A DNA stretch of 64,000 bases from Limonium bicolor (lineage: Eukaryota > Streptophyta > Magnoliopsida > Caryophyllales > Plumbaginaceae), in the NCBI GenBank assembly GCA_023374045.1, contig CM041776.1, forward strand, positions 40,864,171 through 40,928,170, in the 5' to 3' direction. Below, piece by piece: positions 1-11,922 of this stretch. Made by a program: the position numbers and the translations under genes. A model generated the notes under the pieces. It made no database searches, had not been told where the DNA came from, and saw only the letters and a list, made by a program, of their open reading frames with translations. Numbering within the stretch: the stretch's first letter is position 1; each line of letters starts with the position of its first letter.

Positions 1-3000
1 ACAATACTTACTTACCTTCTTCTGAAGTACACATTCACGATACCTACACATTACATACTCACTCCATACTCAATACACAATACGGAGATACACTTCTCCA
101 ATCCATACATAAGGCTTGTTAGCTTCTTTACACACCCGGGTTAATCGGGTGTACAATACTTCTTTACTCAAGGTCGAGACTTACGCTAGTCAAGACCAAT
201 ACACATACGATACTTTATTTCTTACTTACTTTACTCAAGTCAAGTCGGTATGACCTCCGGGCAGGGATTACTACATCCCACCACCGGGCTTTAGGGTGGC
301 CCACTAATCCAGGATGCGACCTATTCAAGGGATTTGGTCCATGGAAAAGATTACAGCCAGGATTCGGATCCAACCTCATGTGTTTCCTTATCCTCACGCG
401 TGGCCGAAACTATATCGGACTTCTACTCATTCCATTTTACTCATTACTCAAGTTAGGAGTTAGATGGTTAGGAATTAGTAGAAGTCGTTACTTCCATACC
501 ATACATCAATACACTACTCCAGTACACAACATTTACACATGCTCTTCATCCTCATTCATATATTTCATGAATTATACGATCTAGATGTTTAAGAGGATAC
601 ATCCAGAACAATATAGTTCAAACACAATTAAGTGCAATAAAAGTCCGATTCGTGCATTTATCTTGTTTAAGTGATCACATAAGCACACAAATCGGGGTAA
701 CCAGGTTAGGATACAGAGCATTAAGAAATCATACCTTGTTCTGGAATTTACTTTACCGGGTGTCTCCTTGTTCCTTAGTCCTTACTTGTTCCTCGAGTCC
801 TAGTCTCGAACCAATGACTACATGCCAAATGGTTCAATTAATACTAAGTATTACAATACATGCATAATTGCTACTCCCATACTTACCCCGTTATCCCGTT
901 GTTTCGGTTTAACTTAGTGTTCTTGTACTCACTATTTTCATAATTTGTCTTCTTACTCACACGTGTATTTCCTTACTATTTCATTCCATTAATGATTCAC
1001 TACTGCATATACATATACATATGTGTATAGGCATATATATACATATGATAACTATAATCATATTATCATTATTTTATTTTATTTTATTTTTGTTTTGACT
1101 CGACCGACCTTACCCAGGGTTGGACCCAAGGTCGGTCGAAGTCAGTAAGTTTCATCGCTGGAAAAATCTGGTCCGACCGACCTTGCAAGTCCGGTCCCAA
1201 GGTCGGTCCATTCCAGTGAGTTACATTACGGAAAATTTTTAGACCGACCGACCTTGCAAGTCCGGTCCTAAGGTCGGTCCATTCCAGTAGGTTTCTTGAC
1301 GGGAAAATTTCAGGCCGATCGACCTTGCAAGTCCGGTCCCAAGGTCGGTCCATTCCAGTAGGTTTCCCGTCTTGTATTTTAAGGCTCGACCGACCTTGCA
1401 AGTTCGGTCCCAAGGTCAGTCCGGCCCAGTATTTCAGTTTTAGAATCTGTTTTCAGTTCTATAATTTGCCCATTGTTTTCCCCAATCTTCCTACATGTAA
1501 TCCCACATGTTTAAACACTATTTATGCCCTCCAAATTGCCTTAGTTCATCCACCAAATTCCTTACTCATTCCTAAACCCATATACACAATTTCTCCTCAC
1601 TTCCTTTCAACACTTACAATAATTCTCCTTCCTCTTTTGCTACAAATTTTCATTTTAACCTTTACCATTCAACACTCCTTCCACCAATGCTACTCCTAGC
1701 ATCCCAAATACGTTTCCAAGCAAATACAATATCTATACCCAAGTCCAACATTCATTTTACTAAGTCTTGCACTTTAATTCTTCCTAGTTCCTCCAATGCA
1801 ATCCAATACCTCTCGCTACAGATTTTATACTCTTTTATTCTCATACCACTAACACCATTCCATGGTCATTAAACTTCGCTACTATCCCTAATACACACCT
1901 TGGTTCTCCCATTCACCAAGTCATCCATAAATGCACAATTCCTACTAAAATTTTGCCATAGTTCACCTACTTTTCTTACTTAGCCACACATACTCATTCT
2001 CACCAAATTCATGCCTATTGTAGCCACACCCATACAAGGGTTCTACCAGTAATCAATACAATATAAATTACCAATACTTCCTCAATCCACAATGCTAATA
2101 CTCATACATAATTATTTGGCCCCAAGGCCTACAATCCACATACTAATTCACAAATACTCCAACTTCCACAATTACACTACTAATACATTAATTTGGGTTC
2201 CTTACTTAGTTCACCCATTCCCCTTACTCTAATGCATTAAAATTTAGCATCAAAAAGGAGCTCTTACCTTAAGCTCTTAATTCCTTCTTTCTTTTCCATT
2301 TCTCCTTCTTCTCTCTTTCTTGCCCAATTCGGCCATATGGGGAATGGAGTTGCCAAACTCCATTCCCATCACCCAAAGCACATAAAACAAGTATAATTAA
2401 TATACTAACCCTTTAGTTAATGCTAGTTCATAGAAATGTTTAAAGCAAGTTTTTTAGGGTTTACCTTTGGGGTGTTTTAGAAGGGGTTTTAGCCCTTGGT
2501 TCAAGAAGGAGAATCCACCACCATTTTATGGTGACATTTATGCTCAAAGGAGAGAGAGAAAAACAAGGCATTACAATGGGCAAAAATTGGTTACCAAAGG
2601 AAGATGAAGCAACATGCGTTTTTCATGTAGATTTTTACCTTAATGGAGAGAGGAGACTCCAAGCTACACATTGATGCTATTTTCTTCACCAATGGGGTAT
2701 ACCCACAAAAATAAACTTCCTCATTTTTGGATTTTGAAAAGAGAGAAGTGTAGAGGAGGATGAGGGGAGTAAGAATATGTAATTATTTTTATATTTGGAG
2801 CTCACATGGAGGTAGAGGATGGAGAAGAAGAGAGAGCTTCCATTGTTGTAGTAGGGAGCTCAAAATCACAGCAGGAAGGGAGGAAGAAGAGAGGGAAAGG
2901 GTGGGGAAGGAAAGGGTGGGAGAGAGAGGGGGGGGGGGAGGAAAGAGAGTACTTTTCTACTTTTTTGTATTTTTTTCCCTTCTTTCTTTCTTTACTTATT

Positions 3001-3567
3001 TCTTATGTGTGAGAGGGAAGGGAATCGGCTGACACACATCCCATTGTGGGTTTAAAAAATTTTATTTACAATAGTGGACACACTAGTTTGGTTTATTTAT
3101 GCTTTTACCCCACAACTTCCCGTTTTTGATAGTTTTTACTATTTTCTTGTTTTATTGGTTTTATTGGCTCTAGACCTTCACTAATGTTTATTAATGACTA
3201 TTTGGTTGACCAAAACTGTTACGAGTCTATTTGATCCGCTTAAAGACGCGTTTTCCCGGTTTCCTCGAAAAACGCGCTTTAAGGTTCGTTTGTGGTTATA
3301 ATCCGTTTTAAGGATCCGTTTTCTTCGGGACTTGTTCCCTCATGATTACTTAGGTCTTATTAAGCCTTTAGAATTCTTATAATACGCTAACCGAGGTCTC
3401 ATACCTCCTATGGTTATTTAACGCCTATCTAACGTTTTTCGCTTTTAAGCGTTTCTTTATTTCTTTTGAATTTATCTTTCCTTACTAATATTACTTGGGC
3501 GTCATTAGGCCCTTAAATTTGTATTAGATTAATTTTAAATCCCTATATTTAAGTTCGGGGTATTTCA
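1..3567 (-). mobile_element. Element J, 3' LTR (partial, left end outside window)
   Basis: This is the distal 3.57 kb of a long LTR read on the minus strand. On the plus strand it ends GGGGTATTTCA at 3567 and is followed at once by a polypurine tract complement, which fixes it as the 3' LTR. It matches J's other LTR (29501-31320 plus 45253-47679) along its length; for example, window base 1 corresponds to about 30198. The paired LTR is about 4247 bp, so roughly 0.7 kb lies outside the window. It holds a hairpin array at 1101-1424 and TA-rich DNA at about 1005-1050. The open frames here are short repeat or antisense products, not genes. Confidence 0.9.
1101..1424. repeat. Mid-LTR hairpin array of J, five units
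   Basis: Five units at a spacing of about 72 bp, near 1101, 1171, 1243, 1313 and 1386. Each unit has a left arm like GACCGACCTT, a loop of about 14 bases with a half copy of the motif (GTCCGGTCC), and a right arm AAGGTCGGTC. The arms pair almost perfectly. TA-rich DNA lies at about 1005-1050, downstream of the array in element sense. Confidence 0.85.
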
Positions 3568-3582
3568 ATCTACCCCCCTTAT
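3568..3582 (-). promoter_or_regulatory. Polypurine tract of J
   Basis: On the minus strand this reads TAAGGGGGGTAGAT immediately before the LTR start TGAAATACC. It is the expected plus-strand primer site and sets J's orientation. Confidence 0.85.
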
Positions 3583-6500
3583 GAACTTTGTCCTCAAAGT
3601 TGTTCGAGGTTATAAGTTTACAATGTTTACTCATTCTTACATGTCTAATACCAAGGTCACACATTCTTCCTCCTTACAATTCCCCGAATCCATTACTCAC
3701 GGTCTCTACATTCCATACCATACCAACGTGCAGTAATTACTCCAATCCGCATTACTACCAACCATCCAGTTCCTCATTACAAACTTTATACCTACATACA
3801 GTGCAGAGCTATCCCCAAAGCAATGCAATACACATTACAACCCCGCAGACACTCAGGTCATCTCGACATAGGACTCCTCTATATCCCGCTGCCCTTGGAA
3901 TAATAGAACATGCTACACTACTATCTTCTCCGGTATAAGCTTCTAACCAAATCCTTATTCTCAGTCTAAGGAAAATCCTTCCCAACAGCTAATTAAAAAT
4001 CTTTCTAAAGCATCCAACTCCAAGTTCCAATTTATATTCATTACTTCAATCCTATGTGTGATTCTTGTGACCACTTGAGGGGAGTTTCAAGAATCATTCG
4101 ACCCTGATGTGATCAACATCAGTGTTGAACTATCTTTCCACCCCAAATTGTGTTCGGTCTCCCTTGATCTGATCAGGATCAAGTTTGACTTCCCACATCA
4201 GTTTCAACAACCAAATAATTTGATTATGTCCATTTTCTATCTTTTTACTCTTCTAGTCACGATTACCATTTCACACATCTCCAAAGGATGGAATTCAGTC
4301 CATCAATCATTCTCAATCTACTTCCCAAATACTTTACTTCGAGATTCAATGCCTAAGCGCTAATTTCATTGACCTTTGCTACTTCATTCATTACTCTCCA
4401 TTATCTCAAATATTCTAACTACGGAATACGGTGCCTACTAAACCCAGTCGTCCTCAATTTACTTCCAAAGACTTACCTACGAATACACTACTCATGGCTA
4501 CCTTCATCTACTACTCTCAATCAATTCATACAATTTCTCTACGGGATACAATACTTGTGGAGTTCCATCCACTACTCATTCTCAATTGTCTCGAAACAAT
4601 TACCTAGGGAACTCACTTTCCTCTAGGTTCTACATCGGTTTTATACCGACTCATGCATCGTAATGCCATGTCTACGTTTAGATAGACATACACAATAGGG
4701 ATTATCATTTCCCAAAGAGTTTCTCTACTCTTCTTTACAAGTACTCTCACATTGGAGTTACAAGGTGGTTATATTCCTCCTATGGTATTCGCATCTCTCG
4801 TGCCTAATTACCATAATTACAATGTGAATGAATACATATGTTTATTTAACATAAGTACCAATCTTCAATTCGATTCTCATTTGTGCTATGCACATTATAG
4901 TTTAAGTGTTTTATTCATGGACTCATGTTGAGCGGTTTTCACTCTACCCCCTTAAAAGGGATTACGCCCACATAATCTACCATTTGTTATTATTGAACAT
5001 TGGTTTACTACGTTCGGGCACTCTGAAGCATTTAGCTTCACTACGGTTTATTACACAATATACTCCGGTCAAAGGGTCTTAACCATACCAATGGTTTAGT
5101 TTTTGCACCGAGAATTCCTATATGAGTTTATTTAACTCATAATTAATTCGGTTCTAGCCTAATAGGCTTCAAGGCATTAATAGCCATTCTATTATACTCA
5201 CTAGGTACATTAATCTCCTAGCTAGGGCCCACTAGCTTCTGCTGCGCGACCCTAATAACTTGGGTTATTCACCCTTCATGTTATCCTTAATGTGCTATAC
5301 ATCACCTTTTTATCCCTCTATTGTGGAAAGTAAGGTTTACTAGTAAGTGCGGTATTCTTTTACCGTGTTTGGATTCGATGGGTTTAGATTTATAACCAGC
5401 TCTCTGGCAATCTATTTTGCATACTATTCGTACTCCCACGATTATTCACTAAGTTTCTCCGACTTACTGTCGGGTGAGGTTAAGTCACTACTTAGTCGTA
5501 GTGCTTCCTCTGTTGTCAATAGCTTCTGAATTATACCAGTTCTTCTGGTTCAGTACAAGTGTTCTTTACTTGTATGACCTTGCATTTTCTATGCGTCGGT
5601 TCTAGTGACTTAATAAGTCTCCTTTGACTTTTTATTCCAACAGAATTCACATTTTGTGATTGTTAGTGTATTTTACACTCTTCGTGCTTCTTTGGCCTTA
5701 GGCCGCACGGTTTGTTGCTAAGCTTGCTTAACTGGCTAGTGCCATGTTTGTTGGTGAAAAGAAGGGTTTACTACGGTTTACATTTTCCATATCCCTAGCT
5801 ATCCCACTTGATCATTAGCTGTACAAGTGCAATACCAAAACACTCAGTCATACAGCGTGCAGAGGCATAAACGCTTGGCAGTAACTCACTTATGTGATCG
5901 CCTTAGGAATGGATATTACTTCCTCGTGTGCTCCTTGTTACATGGTTAAGACCGTAGGCTTCCATGCCCCGTCTATCTACTAATCCCTGCGTTTTGACCC
6001 CGCTGGGTCCAGCTCATGGTTTGTTTCCCATATTATGGTCTAACTACATTCTCATAATGGTCGCTTGTTGCGAACCATGTTCTTATTCGTTATACCACAT
6101 CGTTTTTACTGTTTTTGTTACTGTGATAGTTTCTCTTTACTCATTGCCATTGTCATTGGCACCATTTCTTTATGGTATGCATACCCTGGGGTTTCCAATG
6201 TTCATGTGTATGACGGTTGTCGTAGCATACCGCAATATTAATATCTTCCCAATGTGGAGATGTTTTATTTCAATTTAGGTTTCATGTGTAGGTTAGCTTA
6301 CCTCACATTATTTCATTGTTTATGATACAATTTACCAAGTATCTTGGTTGACAATGGATGAAGTGATTTATCGGGTTACAAGCTGTAACAACCCAGTCTT
6401 AACCCACATGTATGATATTGTCCGCTTTGGACCGCAGTCCGCACGGTTTTGTTCTCGGGGTACCATCCCCAAAACGCGTCTCACACAAGGGAAGAGTATC

Positions 6501-9221
6501 CCCACACCTATAAGGTGTGGTTCGTGCTCTCTCTCGATCGATGTGGGAGGTGATCCCTACCGTGGGTATCACACAAGCTCTCTTGAGCGTTGGTCATTTG
6601 CGGTGTGCAGTGTGCATCCACCTTAATTGTTCTGACAATTATTGTCTCCTCGGTGCTGAGCATTAGTTATAGGCTCTAGCTGTGCAATTTTATTTTGGTA
6701 AGTACATCGCCGGGACATCCCAAGAAACTTCAGGGGCTTCCTGGTCCCGTTCTTCAATTGAGGAGTACTCTGTCATTGGTAAATGAAAGTTCTTGCTGAG
6801 GGGTCTATCTCCACTCATATGCCCCATGGCAAGGTTACTATGTCAGTATCTCTTTATGTACTGCATATGGAGTATACTTACTCCTTTGGACCGTAACTGT
6901 TTGTTCAGTCGCCTCTTGGCAATATCTACATGCACATGCTTTGTTGGTATTGTTGATGGAAGCCTTCTCTAAGGGTTCACATCTTCACCACGTTGGTGGT
7001 CTTCGGTTACAAGGGTATCTTTCCCCAAGTCTCTCGTAGTGTCCAAGTGTGGAATAGGCCATTGTTGGCATTATCACAATTCTTATGCCTCTGTGCTACC
7101 ATTGCTACAGAAGGCATGAAGGTGATTAAAATCTTGTCAACTGTATACTAGACTGATGCTCTAGTGACAGTGACACTGAGTTGGCCATTACTCCAAGCCA
7201 CTCGGATGTTGGGTTTGAATTGATGGTCCCGTTGTTGATTTCTTGTAGTATAAGACAATATCTCCTGCAAGTCTTGTTATGAATGGTGTGGGTTCTACAA
7301 CCGTTCAAGTTTACACAACGTAGTTGGTTCATGGCTTTTAAGCCTTATTGGTGCAAGCTATGCTCTTTGCAAGCTGCTTATACATGTTTCCACTCCTTGT
7401 ATACCCCATAGGTTGGAGGTATTTACTGGGCTCCATGGCAAGTCGTGACATCACGCTTCCGTTCGTAGGAGGCCCTTCAGGCAATCTGGTGTTAATCAGT
7501 GCCTTCTTGTAGTTGAGGGTATTTCCCGTTGAGTGAAATCCCTTCGGTGTCCTAACCGAGTGTTCATTCTAGCTTCCGTGCTCTTATCATGACGTTTTGT
7601 TCGACTGTTGTCAACTCAGACACCCTTCAAGGATTGCTCCTGGGTGTTGTTGGTTACGCCGTTACATCCGGCTAACATTTATGATATATGTGTCCTCTAT
7701 ACCACCTTGTGGTATTGTATTTGAGTTATCCTATTTAGGGTTATACCGTCTCCCATTCTTGGGTAGACTGTTTATACCTTCTCCTAGCGATTAGACTGGT
7801 TTAAGATTCTCCCTATTAATGGATTACACCTCATGGTGATCTTGTGATCACTCCTGGGAACTCTGTCCCGTTTGTTGAGCATCGATATATTCACATTGGC
7901 ATTTGCCTTACTGTGTTCAGGCTGGGTATACTTTTCAGCTGCCATGTATTTGCTTGATGTCTTTGAGACATATCCAATGTCCATACTTACTAGTCTGTGC
8001 TTTTTGCACTTCCTAGTTTTCATTCCTTACTTCAGATGGATTCTCTGAGTTCCTTGGTACTCATTACTTAGTTGGGTTCCTTCTTCTCGATCGTCTGAGG
8101 TGTTCAGCTACTCTGCTTGAACTTACTAATGGTCCGTAGAATGGAGTTGACTACTTCCCATGTTTCGCGCACTACATGTATACATACGTGGGATACCGTG
8201 TTGATACGTTACCACTTACCTAACTATATGTCAGGCCCGCAAGCTCCTTCGGAGTGCGGTTGTCCCATATCCCGTAATTGGGTACACTCGTAGTATTCGT
8301 CACACGCCTAGGTGAAGTATTCTATTGTCAGCTCCTCTTGTATCATTCTATGATACTCACTGTAATTATGTTGGTTTGGTTTAAAATCCAAGGTTTTTAA
8401 AAGAAGGGTTGTGGTTTTGAAAGAAAATCTCAGTTTTGAAACCTAACGGTTCAGTGTTAAAAGATGTTCTTCATGGCATAGCCATGTTTGAGGTCTTGAC
8501 CAAGTCCAGCTTCTTGCTGACTGGTATGTCCTTATTACAATGGTCAGGCCACTAGGCCTTTCCAGGGTTTCATTCTTTCAGTTTTCAGGATTTGTGGTCC
8601 GGTAGTCGCTTCTTTCCGGTCTCGGTACATTACTATGTACTTGTGGTGTGTTAGTGTTCCTCTACATGTTCTCGTTCTTATTGCACTTGCCGTGGCAAGT
8701 GCGTGGTACTGGTGGTTTTTGGGTAACCCTATACCGGTCACGGTGTGGGTTCCACTCGTATTTGGGTAGTCTTGTTGACTCTTCCCTTGATCTTATTGAT
8801 CTATGTTTTGGATACTTGATCTTTTAAATAGTTCCTCTATGATCTTGACATGACTGTCATTGATCGGGGTACTTCTCCAATCCTTGGAGATCCCCATTTA
8901 TTTAGTTTGTGTTTTTGCTTGTTGCTCGTTCCCACTGGTTTACCGTGGCGATTGAGCCTTAACTGGTTTAGGCACTACCCTTGTAGTCCTATCGGTTCAT
9001 ATCCCGTGGATATCCTTGTAGCTGTGTAAGCTATGTCGGCCAGGTATTGTAACCTTTTGGCGTTATATTTTCGGAGTTAACCACTCCTGACTATGTCCTT
9101 AGTCAGCTAGCATACCATTGGTGGTATTACTTAGCTATTACTGTCCCGTAGACTTATGTTTCGGGTTTTGTTACAGTTCCTTTTTCCGCTCTGTTGCGCT
9201 TAGTGCTTCTTTTCCTGCTGC

Positions 9222-9226
9222 TGGTT
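9222..9226. repeat. Target site duplication of H1 (left)
   Basis: TGGTT precedes the LTR start TGTAACACC and is repeated at 29048-29052 after the LTR end GGTATTTCA. Confidence 0.9.
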
Positions 9227-9636
9227 TGTAACACCCCTACTCTATTTGGCTCCTAATCAACTTAACTAATTATGTAATCGCAGCGGTAAACTCAACAATT
9301 GTACTACTGGTGTTACCGTTCTTACTCGCCCATACGAGTAATAACGTGTTTACTGATACATTCTTAAATTCGAAACATTTTCTTGCAGTGACAACAAGAG
9401 ATAGATCTAAACTCCCAAAACCAATATAAAATACATTCACAGTGAGCTTTCTACGTATCCAAAACCTATACATGTTTCTAGGTTCGTATTAAAATGCAAC
9501 AGTGCATGTTTAAATAACTGTAATCAAACTACCCAGCGCGTCACTCTCTTTGCCGACACCGGAAGTTGCATACCTGCAAAAACGGTAGTTTGTGGTATGG
9601 AATCAGCCCCTGCTGAGTATGTTATTACCTGACTGT
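9227..9636 (-). mobile_element. Solo LTR H1, left part
   Basis: The first 410 bp (plus-strand order) of a solo LTR that resumes at 24480. It begins TGTAACACCCCTACTC and matches the reverse complement of the H2 LTR end at about 48520-48936. J internal sequence abuts both outer ends directly, with no primer site or polypurine tract, so this is a solo LTR and not part of a full element. Total length without the nested insert is about 4978 bp. Confidence 0.85.
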
Positions 9637-10195
9637 TAGCCGTTTCGGTTATGTGTGTACGACGTGTATTTGAATACATCGTCTATGTTATGTTGTTATG
9701 TTACAGACCGTTGTGTCTGAATGATGTGGATAATGTTGTATGGACCTTGTGTCCAATGTTATGTTATGTTGTATGGACCTGGAGTCCAATGTTATGTAAG
9801 TGTGTTGTTAGTAATGTATGGAAGTATTGTTTATAAGTATTCCCGTGTGCTAATATTTAGGATATGTGGAAGTATGAACTTTGAGGACAAAGTTCTTTTA
9901 AGGGGGGTAGATTGAAATACCCCAAACCTTAATATATTGTTTAAACACTTAAATATGGTGTATTAAGACTAAAAAGAGTCTTAGAAACATTAGTAAACAA
10001 ATTTAAACAAAAGGAAACACAAAATGTGCTTTAAAGTCAATAAGAGCCAAAATGTGCTCTAAGCTTGGGATAAACTTGGTTAAGACCTAATGAACTTACC
10101 AAGACCTCATTTATACACTAATGAACATATTTAATCAATTACCAAAGAAAACCAAGCTTGAAAACAAGTTTAAACACAAAATGTGCTTTAAGGAG
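9637..10195 (+). mobile_element. Inverted fragment of element B (3' untranslated end plus first 284 bp of LTR)
   Basis: This 559-bp piece runs on the plus strand, opposite to B. It contains the sequence before B's 3' LTR, the polypurine tract AAGGGGGGTAGAT, and the start of the same LTR (TGAAATACCCC at about 9911). It matches the reverse complement of about 13862-14415. It ends at GGAG inside the loop of the LTR-start hairpin, where the outer end of B's 3' LTR (TGTAACACC) is joined directly. Its left end joins H1 sequence at about 9636. Confidence 0.85.
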
Positions 10196-11506
10196 TGTAA
10201 CACCCCTAATACGCACATGATACTAAATGAAATCGCAGCGGAATTAAATGACTAAACAGTAACTAACGCTTCGGTGCTACAACGCCGTCAACCACCCACG
10301 TGGTTGACAAGGCAGAATAAATACAAGTGTACCGGTCTGATGATCAGACTCCCGAGCATAAAACTAAACCATAATTACATCATATACAATACCGAGTGTT
10401 TACATACATCCTTCACTGTATAATATCACTGTATACGCAACAACCAAAAGTATATAACGCCACAGGAGCACAGGCGCATCCCGGGCCAACATCCAAAGTA
10501 TACAAAAGTAATTACATCCTAGGATCTAAAGCCACTCCGCTTCTTCGATCCTCATCCTGCAGTATAAGAAATATGGATCCCCCGAGGGGGTCAGCAACCC
10601 TTGGCTGGTATGGCTAACGCGCAGCCCATCGGCTACCGGGATACGCGCAGCTACTTGTCATTATAACATGGCATTCAATTATATACATAACATAACATAA
10701 CATGGAGCATGGCATCAATGGTGCATAGCTCATCATCACATACACGGTGGATCTTCGTTCCACAATAACAAACCACAAGGGTCAAATAACATAAGAGCCT
10801 AGAGAGTGATTCACCCTCATGTTAAGCTCGTTAAACACACTCATTACCGTTCTGTTAGACGAACGAGTAACTTAAGTCACAGATGGTTTGGATTTAGTGA
10901 CCCGAACACACCACACAAACACAGGTTCCCACTAAACCGATCATAAGTCAGAATAGGTAAGCTTTGGAAGAAGCTAGCGGGAGATCGAACGCCAAATTAA
11001 GGTGAACAATCTTAACAACATAAGAGTCGAATCTGATTCAGATATCTACTCTTAACTTACATGCATGACCGGACAACCGGATTCCTCACTTCCCAGTTAA
11101 CACTTGTTAGAAGTTCATAGTGGAACTTAACAACCATCACACAACAGGTGGTAAGTCATGTTAGACACACACAAGGGAAAATGAGTCACAACAACACATC
11201 ACAATAATATGAACAACTGTAAACTCATTACATGTTTAAATCTTATAACGTTGTAAACACACAGAAAACATACAACACACAAACCGGTGTAAACCGCTAG
11301 ACAATAGACTGCAAGAAAACCATACCTTGGTCCTTGCCTCGTTTCGTTTCCACCTTGAGAGAATCCTAAACACATTAGTAATGTCGGTTAATTAACGCAC
11401 TAATCCATTATTAACATTATCTACTCAACATTACTAGTTTACTTTTATTTTACACTTGTTACATCTTTTCATCCTTTTAATTGCCTACAAAACCCACCTA
11501 ACATGT

Positions 11507-11514
11507 CTTATATA
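11507..11514 (-). promoter_or_regulatory. Candidate TATA box, B 3' LTR
   Basis: TATATAAG on the minus strand, about 90 bp downstream (element sense) of the hairpin array. The same box is at 21859-21866 in the 5' LTR, where it could start the element's transcript. Confidence 0.45.
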
Positions 11515-11600
11515 ACCTTATTATATCATTACTAACCAACTACTATTTTTAGATAACAATTCCCATCTTAAAACAACAATTTTTGGTCCATACAGTGGCC

Positions 11601-11922
11601 TGTCCGAACTTGTGTCCGAGCTTCCAAGTTCGGACACAAGCCGTGATTTTTGACAGAAAACAGACACATGTCCGAACTTATGTCCGGACTTCGGAAGTTC
11701 GGACATGAGTCGAGGAAAATCCTAACCAGAAGTCCATACGTCCGAACATGTGTCCGGACTTCCCAAGTTCGGACACAGTTCGAGGATAATCCCTAAGAAA
11801 TAACAGGTGCGTCCGAACTTCCAAATTCGGACGGTAGTTCGGACACTACCTAAAATCCAGAAAACTGTAAGCGTAACAGGGCATGTCCGAGCTTCCAAGT
11901 TCGGACGGAAGTTCGGACGTGC
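11601..11922. repeat. Mid-LTR hairpin array of B (3' LTR copy), five units
   Basis: Units near 11601, 11668, 11740, 11808 and 11883. The arm motif is GTCCGAACTT with its complement AAGTTCGGAC. Reading the plus strand, the first three units run arm, second forward copy, reversed arm; the last two run forward, reversed, reversed. The array is repeated at 21951-22270. Confidence 0.9.

Larger units (their letters stand above)
3568..9226 (-). mobile_element. Element J internal region, distal part (non-coding, LARD type)
   Basis: 5.66 kb of the internal region of J, which continues at 29053-29500 after the H1 insertion; the total is about 6.1 kb. No gag, protease, reverse transcriptase or integrase motif is recognisable in any frame. 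The longest open frames (for example 5964-6278 plus) are antisense to the element. The DNA is clearly similar to the K internal region (35477-41086) in inverted orientation; for example 9060-9226 matches the complement of about 35925-36110. Long LTRs around a non-coding but shared interior fit a Large Retrotransposon Derivative moved by proteins supplied from elsewhere. I see no host gene fragment in it. Confidence 0.8.

Noticed and set aside
1084..1413. Repetitive open frames over hairpin arrays (also 33546-33897, 45243-45542, 55482-55956)
   Set aside because: They are translations of the tandem hairpin units, with stops at the array borders and no shared frame between families.
1101..1424. 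CRISPR-like or centromeric satellite array
   Set aside because: Units are few, degenerate, internally palindromic and confined to LTRs; the DNA is plant nuclear.
5964..6278. Hydrophobic open frame shared by J (plus) and K (38617-38991, minus)
   Set aside because: It is antisense in both elements and its similarity follows the DNA similarity of the whole interior. I cannot show protein-level constraint, so I did not call a gene.
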